Origin: Notospermus geniculatus
Taxonomy: Eukaryota; Nemertea; Pilidiophora; Heteronemertea; Lineidae
Direction of reading: 5' to 3'
DNA: 64,000 nt
Assembly: GCA_002633025.1 (NCBI GenBank)
Contig: NMRB01000534.1
Coordinates: 130,864-194,863, forward strand
Below, piece after piece: positions 1 to 11,192 of the stretch; the first letter of the stretch is position 1; every line of letters begins with the position of its first letter. The notes beneath the pieces were generated by a model. It saw nothing but the letters and a program-made list of their open reading frames with translations. It ran no database searches and was not told the DNA's origin. The position numbers were made by a program, and so were the translations under genes.

Positions 1-173
1 ACTTTGGTGCCGATTCTGGTAGTGGTTTAGCAGGACAGCGCATTGGGACGCAGAGTGCCAAAAGTTTTTGTCATGAGTTACGTCATGATGCTTTTCAAGT
101 GTGATTGCATTACAATATGTGTTGCAGCAATGACCTTGTCCTACATCTTTTAGTGGACCTTGGCATTCAAACG

Positions 174-376
174 AACAGATGCAGAAAAGCTCTGGCACTG
201 AAACGGTTCAGGGGCATATCCACGATTTCGGAAAAGAGCACTGTGCTAGAAACATTGAAATCTGCAGTGAATTTCAATGATTTGCTCCAAAGTTCAGAAT
301 TTCACGGTCGATTTTACAGATTTGTTGACCGAAAGGGGGGTGCACGCTGGGTGCCCCCCTGGATCCACGCCTGTGG
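174..376 (+). repeat. Dispersed repeat with tgaaatctgcagtgaatttc, copy 1
   Basis: It shares tgaaatctgcagtgaatttc, ttcacggtcgattttacaga and ttggtcgaaaggggggtgca-type words with 16500-16690 in opposite orientation, ending in a ggatccacgcctg-like terminus. A weak relative with ggatccgcgcctga lies at 11012-11190. ORFs here are by-products. Confidence 0.65.
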
Positions 377-493
377 TTAAACACATTGTGTGGTGCATCG
401 TATCAAACTAGATAAAACAGAAACTGCACATTCCGAAATATACTGGAATCAAAAGAATATGAGGGACAAGTATAGGTCTACATGTTGCCACTC

Positions 494-674
494 TTAAGCC
501 CATTTCCACGACAGTGCATTCCACTACGGTTTGCGATGAGCAGAGTGATTTTCACAGGGTATTCAGAATCTTTTGATGGTTTAACAACACAATGGCGTGT
601 TAATTATCCCAATGCCTGTGAAAACTGCACTGCTAACTGTGGCAAAAACCACTATTGTCGAAACGGGGCTTTAG
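494..674. mobile_element. TTTCCACTACG inverted-repeat element, copy 1
   Basis: Starts at ttaagcccatttccacgaca and ends tgtcgaaacggggcttta. Inside are ttttcacaggg and cctgtgaaaactgc on opposite arms. Related copies are at 12844 and 38897. Confidence 0.68.
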
Positions 675-1152
675 TGTCAAGCCTCAACTCCAGACTTGAC
701 AGGACACATTGAATGCGATACCTTGGTTGAGAGTACAAACTGGCGAACTGACTGGTATTCAAACCCATGGCCTGCCTATCAACAAGACAAAAGATCTCAC
801 TCTGCTCCCATTTATATTCATTTGAAACTGATTGGTCCATCGTCAAGTCAAATATGGGCCTAGAGATCAGACTGTAGGCCTACCATCACCTACCAAAATG
901 ACCAAGTGATACATAGCAAGGAGAATGCGAAAAATGCACAAAAATGAAATCAAATGGAGAGTGTACCAATATTATTATGCAAGGCTTACACCCATCAAGC
1001 AGGTCCAACCCCAAGCCGAAAATGGAAAATATTTGGTATCTTGCTTGGTTTTCAACTGAGATGATTACAATTTTTCAAAGCAATGGAATAAAGCAGCAAG
1101 CTGGCATATTTAAAAGTTTACTACCGGTACTCCCTTTGTTCATTTGTACCTA

Positions 1153-1234
1153 GTAAAAGTAAAGTCGACTCCGAATTTCGCTTTCCTTTTACTATCATTT
1201 TGTGTGTCGTTTTTTGTGCTCTATGTTGGATATC
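1153..1234 (+). mobile_element. Hairpin-tail element, copy 1 (short)
   Basis: This copy keeps only the first part of the 5' arm (aagtcgactccgaatttcg) and then the full 3' tail ending ctctatgttggata. It is flanked by 14-bp direct repeats that differ at one base: ttcatttgtaccta (1139-1152) and ttcatctgtaccta (1235-1248). Confidence 0.8.
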
Positions 1235-1249
1235 TTCATCTGTACCTAT

Positions 1250-2060
1250 GTGAGTAACAGAAGCATGGTTTCAGTGGAGTTGCACAGTTGCATTTGACAG
1301 CAGACCCTAGTCTTTTTCCCATAGTAACAGGCACCAGAATTTACAAAGTTTCAACATGATCTAACTCTGTACACCGTTTGCTACTTATATTGAATAATAC
1401 CATATAAAATCTTTTAACACATGAACATTATACATCTTAAGTTCTCCTGATTTGTGCAGCATGAAGGTTTCAGATGTGTCACGCGCGACATCCTACAATA
1501 GTACAAATAACTCTACAATAGAAAAATACACCCGGAGCTATCATACAAGCTATGGACCATTTAGAGTTATTCCAAGAAATGTCTGCCAAATTTTTGGACC
1601 TTAAGTCAGTCAACAGGTTACTTCTACGCCATTCGATTTGAATTGAAAACTGCTATTTCTCTATGACATTGATCCACAAATTGAGTCCGTTGAATTGTGA
1701 CTTTGTAAGTATCAAAAATGGAAACAGACATCAAGACAATGAGAATAGTTCATAATAGGTAATTATGCCTCCGATAATTTACACACTTTTTGTTAGAAAA
1801 GTGACATATGACATGAAAATTTGTCATGCATTATTGAACAAATTATATATTCTGGGTGACAGAATCACGAAGCATATTATGATGTTAAGTTCTTACACTT
1901 ATTCAAATCACAATTTATTGTCTTACCATACAACAAAAGGAAAGGAATTTTGCATCATCCATAGAACAAAATTTACAAGTACTAAGACAACTATGAGGAC
2001 AGAATGACAATCTATACCAAATCCTCAATCCAAAAATTCACATCTTGGCAAAACCTTCGG
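1250..2060. other. Stretch with no recognised gene
   Basis: AT-rich, with no inverted repeat or open frame that I trust. Further conserved UNC13 words (end of MHD2, C2C) were looked for on the minus strand between 1 and 7600 and not found. Confidence 0.5.
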
Positions 2061-2174
2061 TCGTATTTAAGAACGTTCCTTAACGTTAAGGTTGACCTTA
2101 AGTCTATTGTTAAACCATTGAGAACAATAGATTTAAGGTCGACCTCAATGTTAAGGAACGTTCTAAAATACGAC
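2061..2174. mobile_element. 114-bp near-perfect palindrome
   Basis: Arms gtcgtatttaagaacgttcc and ggaacgttctaaaatacgac enclose taaggttgaccttaagtcta and its complement, with a short loop near 2115. No second copy was seen. Confidence 0.68.
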
Positions 2175-2559
2175 CCCATGTTGTATGGTATATAATTAGG
2201 GTAAATAACATATTCCAGGGAGTTAAATTATCTTAAAACAACAAAATAATACCATTATACAAGCATTAAATAAACTGGGAATTAATTTTGTCCAACCAGT
2301 TAGATTATTTAACCCTATCACGTCAGTTTAGATTATGGATTTTGATATTTACATTATTTTGGCACTCCGATTAGTGCATCACAATGACGATTACTAGTCT
2401 CCAAAACCAATCTCAAAGGGGACTATGACCCAATGTTTGTCTAGCCATGAACCAAATCATTGGGCTGTATTTCTGAATATGAATTGTTTCGGAATGGCAA
2501 TAGCTTTGTCTTGCAGTGAGCTTTGAATGGGTGATAGAATAAGGTACACATTAGTGACA

Positions 2560-2728
2560 GTAAACATAAAGTCGTCTCCGAATTTCGCAACTTTTCGACC
2601 CCAACCAGGGTCTTCCTCAGGCACGCAGAGGACGACCCCTGTTGGGTCGAAAAGTTGCGAAATTCGGAGACGACTTTATGTTTACTCTCATTTTGTCTGC
2701 CGTTTTTTGTGCTCTATGTTGGATATCT
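2560..2728 (+). mobile_element. Hairpin-tail element, copy 2
   Basis: Two arms, with gtcgtctccgaatttcgcaa in one and its reverse complement in the other, form a long stem. A tail with gtgctctatgttggata follows. The direct repeats are gtacacattagtgaca (2544-2559) and gtacacaatagtgaga (2729-2744), 14 of 16 matching. Confidence 0.85.
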
Positions 2729-3382
2729 GTACACAATAGTGAGAAACATTATTGTGGCATCTCCTAAGTTAGTGGTATTCAAGGAAGAACCCCCAAGTCT
2801 GTCATGTCCGATTTGTCGGCTAGAACAAGGAGGTGCTGGCCATGGTCAAATAATAGATGGGCCCAGCTAATTTCTGGTATGAAAACTACCCAAGGGTTAA
2901 AGGGGTTGACATGAAGCCATGTCATTTATGGTACCATTCCACATGATCGAAAAAATACTGGGAGTCCTCGCCAATAGCGTCTTCAGGACCATATTATTGA
3001 GGCCTTCTCATGTATTGCGTGTGTGATGACTGGCTATAAATGCCTTCCCAGTTCAACCGTAAAACCTGTTGCGGGCCCATAAAATGTACGGCGTTCTTTA
3101 GTTTGTCCAGTCAGCATAGGAAGAACTATTGGCGAGGACTCTCTGTATCTCCATTGAACAACAGGGGAATCACTAGCTCATTACCGAAATATCACACCAT
3201 AGAAAATTTAGCCCAAATGATTTATCTTGAATCAAACATAAGCACTACAGGGGGCCCCAGAAAAAGCGTCCCTCGAAAAACAGCAAAACAACAGCAATGC
3301 TATTGTTCGATGGACACTATTCTGGGCCACCCTCTAAAAAAAGATCTGGCTTCAACACGGAATCATACATCTATGTGATTCC

Positions 3383-3798
3383 CAATCTCGTACCCAGAGA
3401 TTAGTTACGCTCGGCAGAGGTTGACGGTCGCTACACTAATCTCTGGAGATGGCTTAGGACTACTTCGGTGTTTCCAAGGCATTGTGCAATTACACACGGC
3501 GCATGAATATATACTAATTTTTGACCGTTTCACCCCAAGTTTATATGGTGCACCAAGTAGTACTTTGCTTTTTCCTTAATAAATACAACAGATCCCTCAT
3601 TAAAAGCCTCCTAAACACATTTTTGTGTATAATATTTTATACTCAAATTATTTCAATGCGTCTGCGGTCTAAAATCGGTCTAAAATGGCACGATGCCACA
3701 AATCACACGTAAGGCGTGAAATGGCCAGCCGGCTCCAGAGATTAGTGAAGCGACATACAACCTCGGCCCGAGCATAACGAATCTCTGGTACGAGATTG
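3383..3798. mobile_element. CAATCTCGTACCCAGAGATTAG element, copy 1
   Basis: The ends caatctcgtacccagagatt and aatctctggtacgagattg are inverted. The arms also include ggtcgctacactaatctctg. It is longer than the second copy (49504-49753) because of extra internal sequence. Confidence 0.74.
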
Positions 3799-4591
3799 AA
3801 TCATAATACCGGTATGTGATTTCCGGGCCTCAGAACACGGAAATCATAAAACGTTAGGTTGAAGATTTAACTCGCAAAACATAAATTGGTCCTCCTTTGT
3901 CTAGCTATCGACACAACTGCGTATCACAAAATGGGCGATCAAACACGGAAAACACACATCACATAATTTGCAAGAGTGACATTAATATCTGCATTATATT
4001 ACAAGAAAACTATGTTACAAACAGTGGAAATATAGAAAATCAACAAAATAACACATGCACTTTCTTTTGTCTAATTCATCTAACAGAAGAAATGACCGAT
4101 TGCACTACACTTAGTCTATGTACAATATCTGATCAGAAATCTACATTTAACAAATCCCAGCTGTAGTCTATCCCAGTATTGTAAAGGCACCAGTTGAGAT
4201 AAAAGTATAAATACAGACACCTCCCATACACATCACCGGTCACACCACTACACCATATCTTGACCTTGGCCCTCTATGTGTCTTGGACTGAGGTAAATTT
4301 GAGATACAATTTAAGGCATGCAGGTTACTTCTTTGTCCATGACACTCTCATTCCCCGGTCGTCTTCTCAGTATAAAATATCTACCATCTTGTTGCATACG
4401 GAATGAAAAGCGCCATCTACCGGTCAACAACTCAGCTAACTGTCTCCTCAACGTGGCGGCACTCGGATTTTAACTTCACAAACTCTTTGGCAACTTCGTC
4501 GTTCGTCCTTNGTCATGAGGTATCACCATACAAAATTTGAGATGAAAATTCCGAAGCATTCTCAAGTTAGAGCGTTCACGTCGTTTGCGTG

Positions 4592-4633
4592 ACGACGACG
4601 ACGGACGACGACGGACGACGACAGACGACGCAC
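4592..4633 (+). repeat. GAC/GACG simple repeat
   Basis: Runs of gacgacgacg with spaced gga insertions, upstream of the partial end of the 62063 family at 4713-4775. It encodes acidic or basic runs in other frames; no gene is inferred. Confidence 0.8.
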
Positions 4634-4962
4634 AGACAGCCGCCAGCGTGATGACAATACCCCGAAGACCCTGATGGGCCTCGGGGTGAAAAATCAAATT
4701 GTTTCCCGACGTCATGATCGCTGAAACAACTGCCCTGTCAGGTGCTGCACTCTTTTGGAGTGATAGAGTCTATTCGCCCACCTTGGACAGGAAGTTCAAT
4801 TCGAATTGATCAGAAGATTTGCACTAAAGCATTGTATGCTACAAGCATGCATTCACAACTAAGGGCAACATGTCAATGTTATACGTCAGTTGGCGTGACT
4901 AGGCTTGTTATTCTAGTGTTCATTTCATTAGCTGACAATGAGAAAGCGAAAGTCCCACACAC

Positions 4963-5192
4963 TAAAGCTAGGAATCCACCATTGATTTTTTCAAGCTGAT
5001 TTTGCGTTGCGACTTGCTTTGCAACTGGGCACTCGATCGCCGTAGTGGACTCGCTAGACATGATTTCCACCAAGAAGATGTGGTCAATTTCAGTCGGCAA
5101 TCGGTCGGCGACCGGTATCAGTTCCTTGCGATCGTATTCAATCACAGGTAGCAGGTTGAAAATCAGCACTGAGCAGTGGATTCCTGGCTTAA
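4963..5192. mobile_element. AAAGCTAGGAATCCAC element, copy 1
   Basis: The ends taaagctaggaatccaccat and gtggattcctggctta are inverted. The centre shares cgatcgccgtagtggact and gttccttgcgatcgtattc with the copy at 51542. A partial third end is at 33939-33984. Confidence 0.75.
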
Positions 5193-5925
5193 GAAAGACT
5201 TCTGTGGTGCATTGAGACAAGTCTCTTCAGTCCACCTCACCAGTCATGCTGCAGATAACCTTTCTGCATTGAATGTCTGATCTCACAGAAGTTTGACACA
5301 TTTGATCAACAACTGCTCAAGTTCGAACACACACTCAAATAGTTCTTGAGGTCATTAAAATAGCTTCAACGATTACAAAACGTGCAATATTAAAAGTGAA
5401 GTCGATGTTTAACGACTCTGACCGCAGGCACTTGGGGAGCTGCCAGTGTTATGGGGCTATTTTGAGGCAATAATCCGAAAGTTAATCCACTGACAAAACT
5501 CTCCAAACACTACCAACGGTACAGCTCTTGTTGAAAGAGCAGCACAGAGCCATTTGACACCAAGTCAAGCCAAAAAGGTATCCTCGGAAGATATTTAAAA
5601 CCTATGTAAGGAGCAGAAAATGCATTGACGGTAAAGTTTATGTGAACGTGTTTCATGTCAGCAGACGTTAAGGCAAAAACATACAAGTATTTGATTTGAG
5701 TCAAGTTCTAAGGAAAGGATGCAGGGCTACAAGACTGTGCATCCAAGGGCTACAAAACTGTGCATCCTTGGCCACATGAGACAACATTTTTTGTGATCTT
5801 AACCATTTCAGTGCCGTGTCATGGTAATCCAGGATGATGATGCCATTGGTGCAAAGGTTTAATACATTTTCGCATTAAAACAGGGTCTTGACGTCACTTG
5901 TAACGTAAACCTATGGCATTCAGCG

Positions 5926-6088
5926 TCTAACGTCAAAATACGGTTGGCACTGGAGTATTTAAATATTACTGCTGACATGGAAACTAGATTTTTGTCAGAA
6001 TAAGGTCTAACCGTCAAAATACGGTTGACACTGGAGTGGTTAAACACTACTCATACTGGCATGGAAAATAGATTTTTGTCAGAATAAT
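5926..6088 (+). repeat. Tandem duplication of about 80 bp
   Basis: Unit gtctaacgtcaaaatacggt ... ctagatttttgtcagaataa is followed by a second copy (gtctaaccgtcaaaatacgg ... tagatttttgtcagaataa). Confidence 0.7.
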
Positions 6089-6508
6089 GCGGTTAAGTAG
6101 TGTGTTGCCAAGGTGTGAATCAGCGTTGACAGATCAAACACATGGAAACCTGTTATAAAACTATCAAACGAGCACCGGTAGCGATCAGTAGCTGAAAAGT
6201 GACAGCATGCAAGGACATAGAAATACATAAAGTCACAGTTGAGAGTCTTAGGGACAAAGGCATCTTGTGATATTTAATGAATAATGAACTTGAAAGATGG
6301 TCTTCGGTGAAAAATTTCAAAAAGATATAAATGGTAGAACAAAATGAAACACATCACAGCACTCTATGTTCATGGGGAAAGCACCCCTAGCCCTGTCCTA
6401 AAAACATCACGAATTAATTTTTTGTTTCATATACCACAGTAGGAAGTTGCATGTGTAATGCTTCCATTTTGAATATTACATTATGGAAATAACGTCAAAT
6501 AGACTGTT

Positions 6509-6740
6509 CTCAAATTGACGTAAACGACAAAGATCTGCGCACTTCTGCCGAAATCTCAACCACAACCTCGATCTGAAACTGGATGACGTAACACAGACAA
6601 CCCCAAGACAGTGATGTCGAAGACGTTGCGTCAGACTCGACCATTGCTGTGAATCATGGATGGCGTCACGTCAGCCGGTTTCAGATCGAGGTTCTGGTTG
6701 AGATTTCGGTGGAAGTGCACAGATCTGCGAATTTGAGAAT
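6509..6740. mobile_element. CTCAAATTGACGTAAACG inverted-repeat element, copy 1
   Basis: The left arm aaagatctgcgcacttctgc and the right arm gtggaagtgcacagatctgc are inverted. The centre has aatcatggatggcgtcacgt. Sisters are at 14205, 29228 and 44147. Confidence 0.75.
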
Positions 6741-7110
6741 CGTCCATAGACAATGTCACAATGAGTCCCAACCCTGTCCACCAACATAAGTGTGACAGGA
6801 ATGAGGAATCCATATAACTTTTTATCCCTGACACGGCAGCGCTGCCAGCAGTTATCCTTAAAGACGCTAAAAATACAATGAAGCAATCCAATGCAAAAAT
6901 GCTGTGTCACAAATGTCCTTGACGTGCAACAGAGACAAAACGTAGGAAAAAGAGGTACAACTGCTGACAGCTCCCCCAAGTGGCAGTAGTTTGCAGGTTT
7001 CTCATTGAAACAATGTGACTACAGTCCATTGCAACAAAAATATAGCACCAGGTGGATGATATATGATGTAAGATCAACAATGTTTCTTTTTCGAACGTTC
7101 ATATCACAAC

Positions 7111-7591
7111 TTAAGCCCCTTTCACACTGGGCCTACGTGGAGTTGCGTAGTGCAGCGTACCGACTACACCGAGCTTACGCTGCCCTTCGCTGTGCCTGCG
7201 CTGGCCTACGTGGCAATACGCTGAGGGATGCAAAGGGGTACGCGAGATGGACGCACAAAATTAAACATGTTTAATTTTTTGCATACATCCTTTCGGTGTA
7301 GAGCACTGGATGCAGTCTGATGCAAGTCTACGCAACACTACGATACTGTACGCCATGCCTACACAATAGTACGCTACCATACAACAGTCCAACGAAAAAT
7401 CCTTTGAGGCTGGTGTAGTGTTACATATGGAAGGGCGTAGTGTTGCGTACTTTTGCTTAGTGTCAGGGACTACGACGTAGCAACATCCTGCGTGTAGCAA
7501 CATTTATTTCGTGAGTACGCAGCCTAATTTCAGCATACTCGGTACGCCGCACATCGTAACTCTACGCAGGTCTGGTGTGAAAGGGGCTTTA
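7111..7591. mobile_element. 480-bp TTAAGCCCCTTTCACAC foldback element
   Basis: The ends ttaagcccctttcacactgg and tggtgtgaaaggggctttag are inverted. The interior is dense in tacg/cgta words. It has no convincing coding frame; the ORFs here are by-products. It lies just 70 bases beyond the candidate cassette exon. Confidence 0.72.
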
Positions 7592-7660
7592 GTTCAAATC
7601 TGATGACGATGACCAAGAAGATATTTAAACGAGTGCTGTGATGCGATATGTTTAGTGTAC

Positions 7661-7843
7661 CTGGAGGAGATTATTCAGACTAGTTGGCACGCTGGTTATA
7701 TTAGGCAGGTATGAGTTGGACGACATGCTCGAAGGCATGTTAGGCACTTGGTTGAATTGAGGCACACTTCCGAACTTTCTCATGCTGTTGACCGACTCCG
7801 GCTGATTAAAGCCAGTCATACTACTGAACTTAGGCATTTCCAA
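7661..7843 (-). CDS. Candidate in-frame cassette exon (possible UNC13 variable segment)
   Basis: An open stretch of 61 codons bounded by a good acceptor (pyrimidine tract CCCTCTTCCCAG at 7844-7855) and a GT (CAG|GTACAC) at 7660-7659, phase 0-0. It encodes LEMPKFSSMTGFNQPESVNS, then MRKFGSVPQFNQVPNMPSSM and a Ser/Asn/Pro/Met-rich end, SLNNLLQ. The preceding UNC13 exon ends in phase 0, so it can splice in without a frame change. Vertebrate UNC13A has an alternative insert just after the equivalent LPPL-D sequence. If read through, it stops two codons later (V-H-stop), so it might also be a terminal exon. I do not recognise the protein; the donor is weak and it lies 6.8 kb away. Confidence 0.45.
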
Positions 7844-8015
7844 CTGGGAAGAGGGTAAAAATACAATACATTTAGACGACATTGAACAGAAGTCAACCAC
7901 ATGGCTTAGTGGTAGGAGCACTACTGGGATTCTTGAAGTCGTGGTGTAGGTATGCAAGAAGAGTTTCCAACACACAGTTAAGCTGCTTCTCCATGTCAGC
8001 GTTTTCTCTTGCAAG

Positions 8016-8126
8016 TTCTTCTCAATGGGCAATCTCCTCGCTCTCAATGGGCAATCTCCTCGCTCTCAATGGGCAATCTCCTCACTCTCAATGGGCAATC
8101 TCCTCGCTCTCAATGGGCAATTCACC
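8016..8126 (+). repeat. 22-bp minisatellite
   Basis: Five units of tctcaatgggcaatctcctc + gc, nearly identical. A plus-strand ORF through it encodes a repeated peptide and is not considered a gene. Confidence 0.8.
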
Positions 8127-8195
8127 ATTGTTGGTTTTCTTATAACATACGCTGAGTCAATTGACTGCCCACACTTTATACGGCTGAGTCGCCCA

Positions 8196-8442
8196 TAAGG
8201 CCATGTGCACACTGCAAGTGAAATGGCGAAGCGAAGCAAAGCAAATTTTGCCAAATGATGTGGCGAAAACATTTAAATATACTCTGGAAGCATTGGCGTA
8301 ACTGAGAGCGATTAGCGCTGATCGCTCTCAGTCTGTACGCGCCAATGCTTCCTGAGTATTGAAATGTTTTGGCCACATCGCTTGGCCAAATTTGCTTTGC
8401 TTTGCTTCGCCATTTCGCATGCAGTGTGCACGCGGCCTAAAG
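8196..8442. mobile_element. 247-bp GCGAAGCAAAGCAAA foldback element
   Basis: The ends aaggccatgtgcacactgca and gcagtgtgcacgcggcctaa are inverted. The arms carry gaagcgaagcaaagcaaatt and its complement, and the centre is agagcgattagcgctgatcg. Confidence 0.72.
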
Positions 8443-8865
8443 AGAACCCGGCTGAGAAAACACTCACGTGGAGCAGCGCCTTTAAACTTGCATCCGCACT
8501 CCCAAGTTGACCAATGGTCTCTCATGATATGACCAATTATTATGACTGTCCCAAGGCCTACACTTCATCGATTTTGTCTAATAACGAAACAAGCCCAAGA
8601 AATCTTGACAATGTATTCTTAATGAACTGAAAGATGCACTACTATGAATACCAAATTCATATTCCAATGAATCCCAGCAGTGTTTTCAACCATACACGTT
8701 TTCCATGAGGTCAAGGTCACAACATATAACGACGAGACATTCTAGTATCGGCACATAAAAATGATCAATCTCGCACAAAATGAAAATGATTTTGTGATCT
8801 TTACAGGAAGTGATCATGTCCATATATGAAGAGTTATCACCACCGCAAGCATATCAGCAGAAACC

Positions 8866-9208
8866 AATTGCTAATTGATTTCTGGAATAATTGGCAACTG
8901 AAACCAATTACTAATTGATTTCTGGAGTAGTCGGCAAATGAAACAATTGCTAATTAATTTCTGGAGTAATTGGCAATTGAAACAATTACTAATTAATCTC
9001 TGGAGTAATTGGCACCTGAAACCAATTACTAATTGATCTCTGGAGTAATTGACAAAATAATTACTAATTAATTTCTGGAGTAATTGACAACTAAGAACCA
9101 ATTACTAATTGATTTCTGGAGTAACTGGCAAATGAAACAATTGCTAATTAATTTCTGGGGTAATTGGCAATTGAAACCTGATTACTAATTGATTTCTGGA
9201 GTAATTAG
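8866..9208 (+). repeat. Minisatellite of about 43 bp
   Basis: About eight units around ccaattactaattgatttct + ggagtaattggcaactgaaa. It resembles a spaced array, but the whole unit is repeated and there are no unique spacers. Confidence 0.8.
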
Positions 9209-9359
9209 TTTTAGTGAGAATCTAAATCTACCACACAAAGTCAAAAGATATTATCTTTGCGGCAGAAGGGATGTAGTGACTAGCGATACACAGAGTAATG
9301 AATTAGGCGAACTGACAAAGGTGACACACAGACACTCTAAAAGATTGGGTTAGATGACT

Positions 9360-9466
9360 TTGTCAGTGAATTTGACTACAACTACATTGTCAGTGAATTT
9401 GACTACAATGTCAGTGAATTTGACTACAATGTCAGTGAATTTGACTACATTGTCAGTGAATTTCAC
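9360..9466 (+). repeat. 21-bp minisatellite
   Basis: Five units of tgtcagtgaatttgactaca, ending shortly before the candidate plus-strand exon at 9522. Confidence 0.8.
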
Positions 9467-9521
9467 ACAGGGTTAAGTGCCATTACATGGATGATAACAA
9501 TAAACCAACTAACACTTGCAG

Positions 9522-9722
9522 GCAATTGAGCAACATGAGCAGATTCCAGCGAATTTGGCACCTGAACAAAAGATAGAACAACATAAGACAATGAAAAACA
9601 AGACACTGGAACTGAAAAGAACCAAAATTAATGACTGGGATGGAGGGCAACAATTACGGACACTTCTAACATGGTTACAGAATCAGAGATGTGTTCTCGT
9701 CATCAACAAAATAAACCTGTGA
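9522..9722 (+). CDS. Candidate terminal exon of an unknown plus-strand gene
   Basis: An open frame from an acceptor-like site (ctaacacttgcag) to TGA at 9720-9722, with AATAAA at 9745-9750, 23 bases after the stop. It encodes a hydrophilic Gln/Lys-rich peptide: AIEQHEQIPANLAPEQKIEQ, then a basic helix and GGQQLRTLLTWLQNQRCVLV before the end. I do not recognise it. I see no upstream partner exon on this strand and the acceptor has a poor pyrimidine tract, so chance or a fossil fragment is possible. Confidence 0.2.
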   Translation, partial: AIEQHEQIPANLAPEQKIEQHKTMKNKTLELKRTKINDWDGGQQLRTLLTWLQNQRCVLVINKINL

Positions 9723-9921
9723 AAGGAAAACAACATCATACTTTAATAAACAAGATACAGTACCTCTCAAATGTACTTAAATTAAACAGTCAGGTCATTT
9801 GCCCCCTTTTTAGTAGTGTACATAATAATTCCTTTTGAAACATTTAAAAGCTGTAATGCGCTTTAACACACCATATCCAATTTTACATGTTAATGTTGGT
9901 GGTATCCTACAGTCGAGAGGT

Positions 9922-10190
9922 ATAGTACTCTGCACAATTGATCTGCCTTCAGCGCCGCGTACCATCTGCATACCACATGCAGCGTCATGCACGTACCGTC
10001 CTCGTATCTTCCCCAGATGTTGCGTGGCGCTTTGGATGGCATGCAGTGAAGACATAATGTCATTCACATGTCATGTGCAAGGGGTCCCACGGAAGAGACC
10101 CGTGACCGTCTACATACCTTCTGCGTGATGTATGCGGAAGGTACGCGGATAAAGGTAGGTCAATTGTGCTCCTTACTGTACATGTACTGT
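9922..10190. mobile_element. TACAGTAC...CAATTGACCT inverted-repeat element, copy 1
   Basis: About 270 bp with ends agtactctgcacaattgat and gtcaattgtgctccttactg. Internal words (ccacatgcagcgtcatg, cgtcctcgtatcttcc, gcagtgaagac) recur in copies at 20798, 27146, 28721 and 45149. It has no coding frame. Confidence 0.75.
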
Positions 10191-10392
10191 ACATAAGCCT
10201 TTCACTGTGTTCAACACCGACAACACAGGACGACTGAAGAGGAATGTTTCATTACAGAAGAACAGAAATCCATGCAAACACAAACAGGGTCATATTTTCA
10301 TGAGACTGCACCAGTAGCAACAAGAGAGAGAGAGCGCCATTATTCACAGCTTGAACATTAACCATCATGAAGTACTGAACACGATACCATGA

Positions 10393-10450
10393 AAAAAGTT
10401 GAAATATTCAGGAATAAATGTTAAAAGTTGAAATATTCAGGAATAAATGT
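10393..10450 (+). repeat. 29-bp tandem duplication
   Basis: aaaagttgaaatattcagga + ataaatgtt occurs twice in direct succession. Confidence 0.75.
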
Positions 10451-10601
10451 GCATTCACATGAGATGTTGGACTTTGATACACAATGTAAAAGTGCAGTTA
10501 TGACTAGGGTCACCCAAACGCAACTTGTCACTTCATTTCAAATCTTGGATAGAGACGTTGTTGTCAATTCTAATGGCATCAGCACCTGCCCAATCAAATA
10601 G

Positions 10602-10800
10602 ATAGTAAACATAAAGTCGCCTCCGAATTTCGCAAATTTTCGACCCCAACCGGGGTCTTCCTCAGGGGATTTCACTTCTGGGATCTTAACTAGAAAATGC
10701 CTGAGGAAGATCATGGGTGGGGTCGAAAATTTGCGAAATTCGAGACGACTTTATGATTACCATCATTTTGTGTGTCGTTTTTTGTGCTCTTTGTTGGATA
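10602..10800 (+). mobile_element. Hairpin-tail element, copy 3 with perfect 13-bp target duplication
   Basis: It has the same arms and tail as the other copies, and both arms are complete. The flanks are an exact 13-bp repeat, cccaatcaaatag, at 10589-10601 and 10801-10813. This fixes the element ends: it starts atagtaaacataaag and ends tttgttggata. Confidence 0.88.
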
Positions 10801-11011
10801 CCCAATCAAATAGGAAATTATATATTATGTTAATGGACAAAGAACTTGCAATGAAGGTAACAACGATAACTTTGGCACTGGCTCTTTGGTCAGTACTGCA
10901 ACGAAACACTCGGAGAAAGGACCTCTCAAATTATTGGAAATACTGTCTGTTTCACCAGACGTTCGTGTGTTCATAGCATGTGGTCAGTTTCTCTAATGAA
11001 ATGTACAGGAG

Positions 11012-11192
11012 CAGGAGCGGATCCAGAATCATGGGAAAGAGGGGGCACAGCCCGCCCACATCGTGGAAAACCTCGGTCTAATTTTAACATCTTTTCAAAA
11101 TTTCGAAATTTCCCGGTCAATTTTTAAGATTTTCCACAAAATAGAGGGGGCACGGGACGGGTGTGCTCCCCCGTGGATCCGCGCCTGAGGAG
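11012..11192. mobile_element. GCGGATCC-ended element, third member
   Basis: The ends gaggagcggatccagaat-like and gtggatccgcgcctgagg are inverted, with gggggcac near both. Its middle is unlike the other two copies. Confidence 0.55.

Noticed and set aside
3040-3378. A 112-codon plus-strand open frame.
   Set aside because: Composition is random-looking, there is no recognisable motif, and it ends at the border of a foldback element.
3521-3712. A membrane-protein-like small frame (FFLNKYNRSLIKSLLNTFLC).
   Set aside because: AT-rich sequence gives hydrophobic frames by chance; it lies inside the 3383-3798 foldback.
4879-5220. A 113-codon minus-strand frame that also appears in part at 51475-51831.
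   Set aside because: The shared part is the AAAGCTAGGAATCCAC transposon-like repeat; the two copies are in opposite orientation and have no conserved start.
7844-8047. Extension of the 7661-7843 frame further upstream.
   Set aside because: The frame upstream of the acceptor runs through the 22-bp minisatellite and lacks protein-like character, so only the part after the acceptor is kept.
8866-9208. Regular array resembling a CRISPR (repeat plus AT-rich spacing).
   Set aside because: The whole unit of about 43 bp is repeated with no unique spacers, and this is animal DNA.
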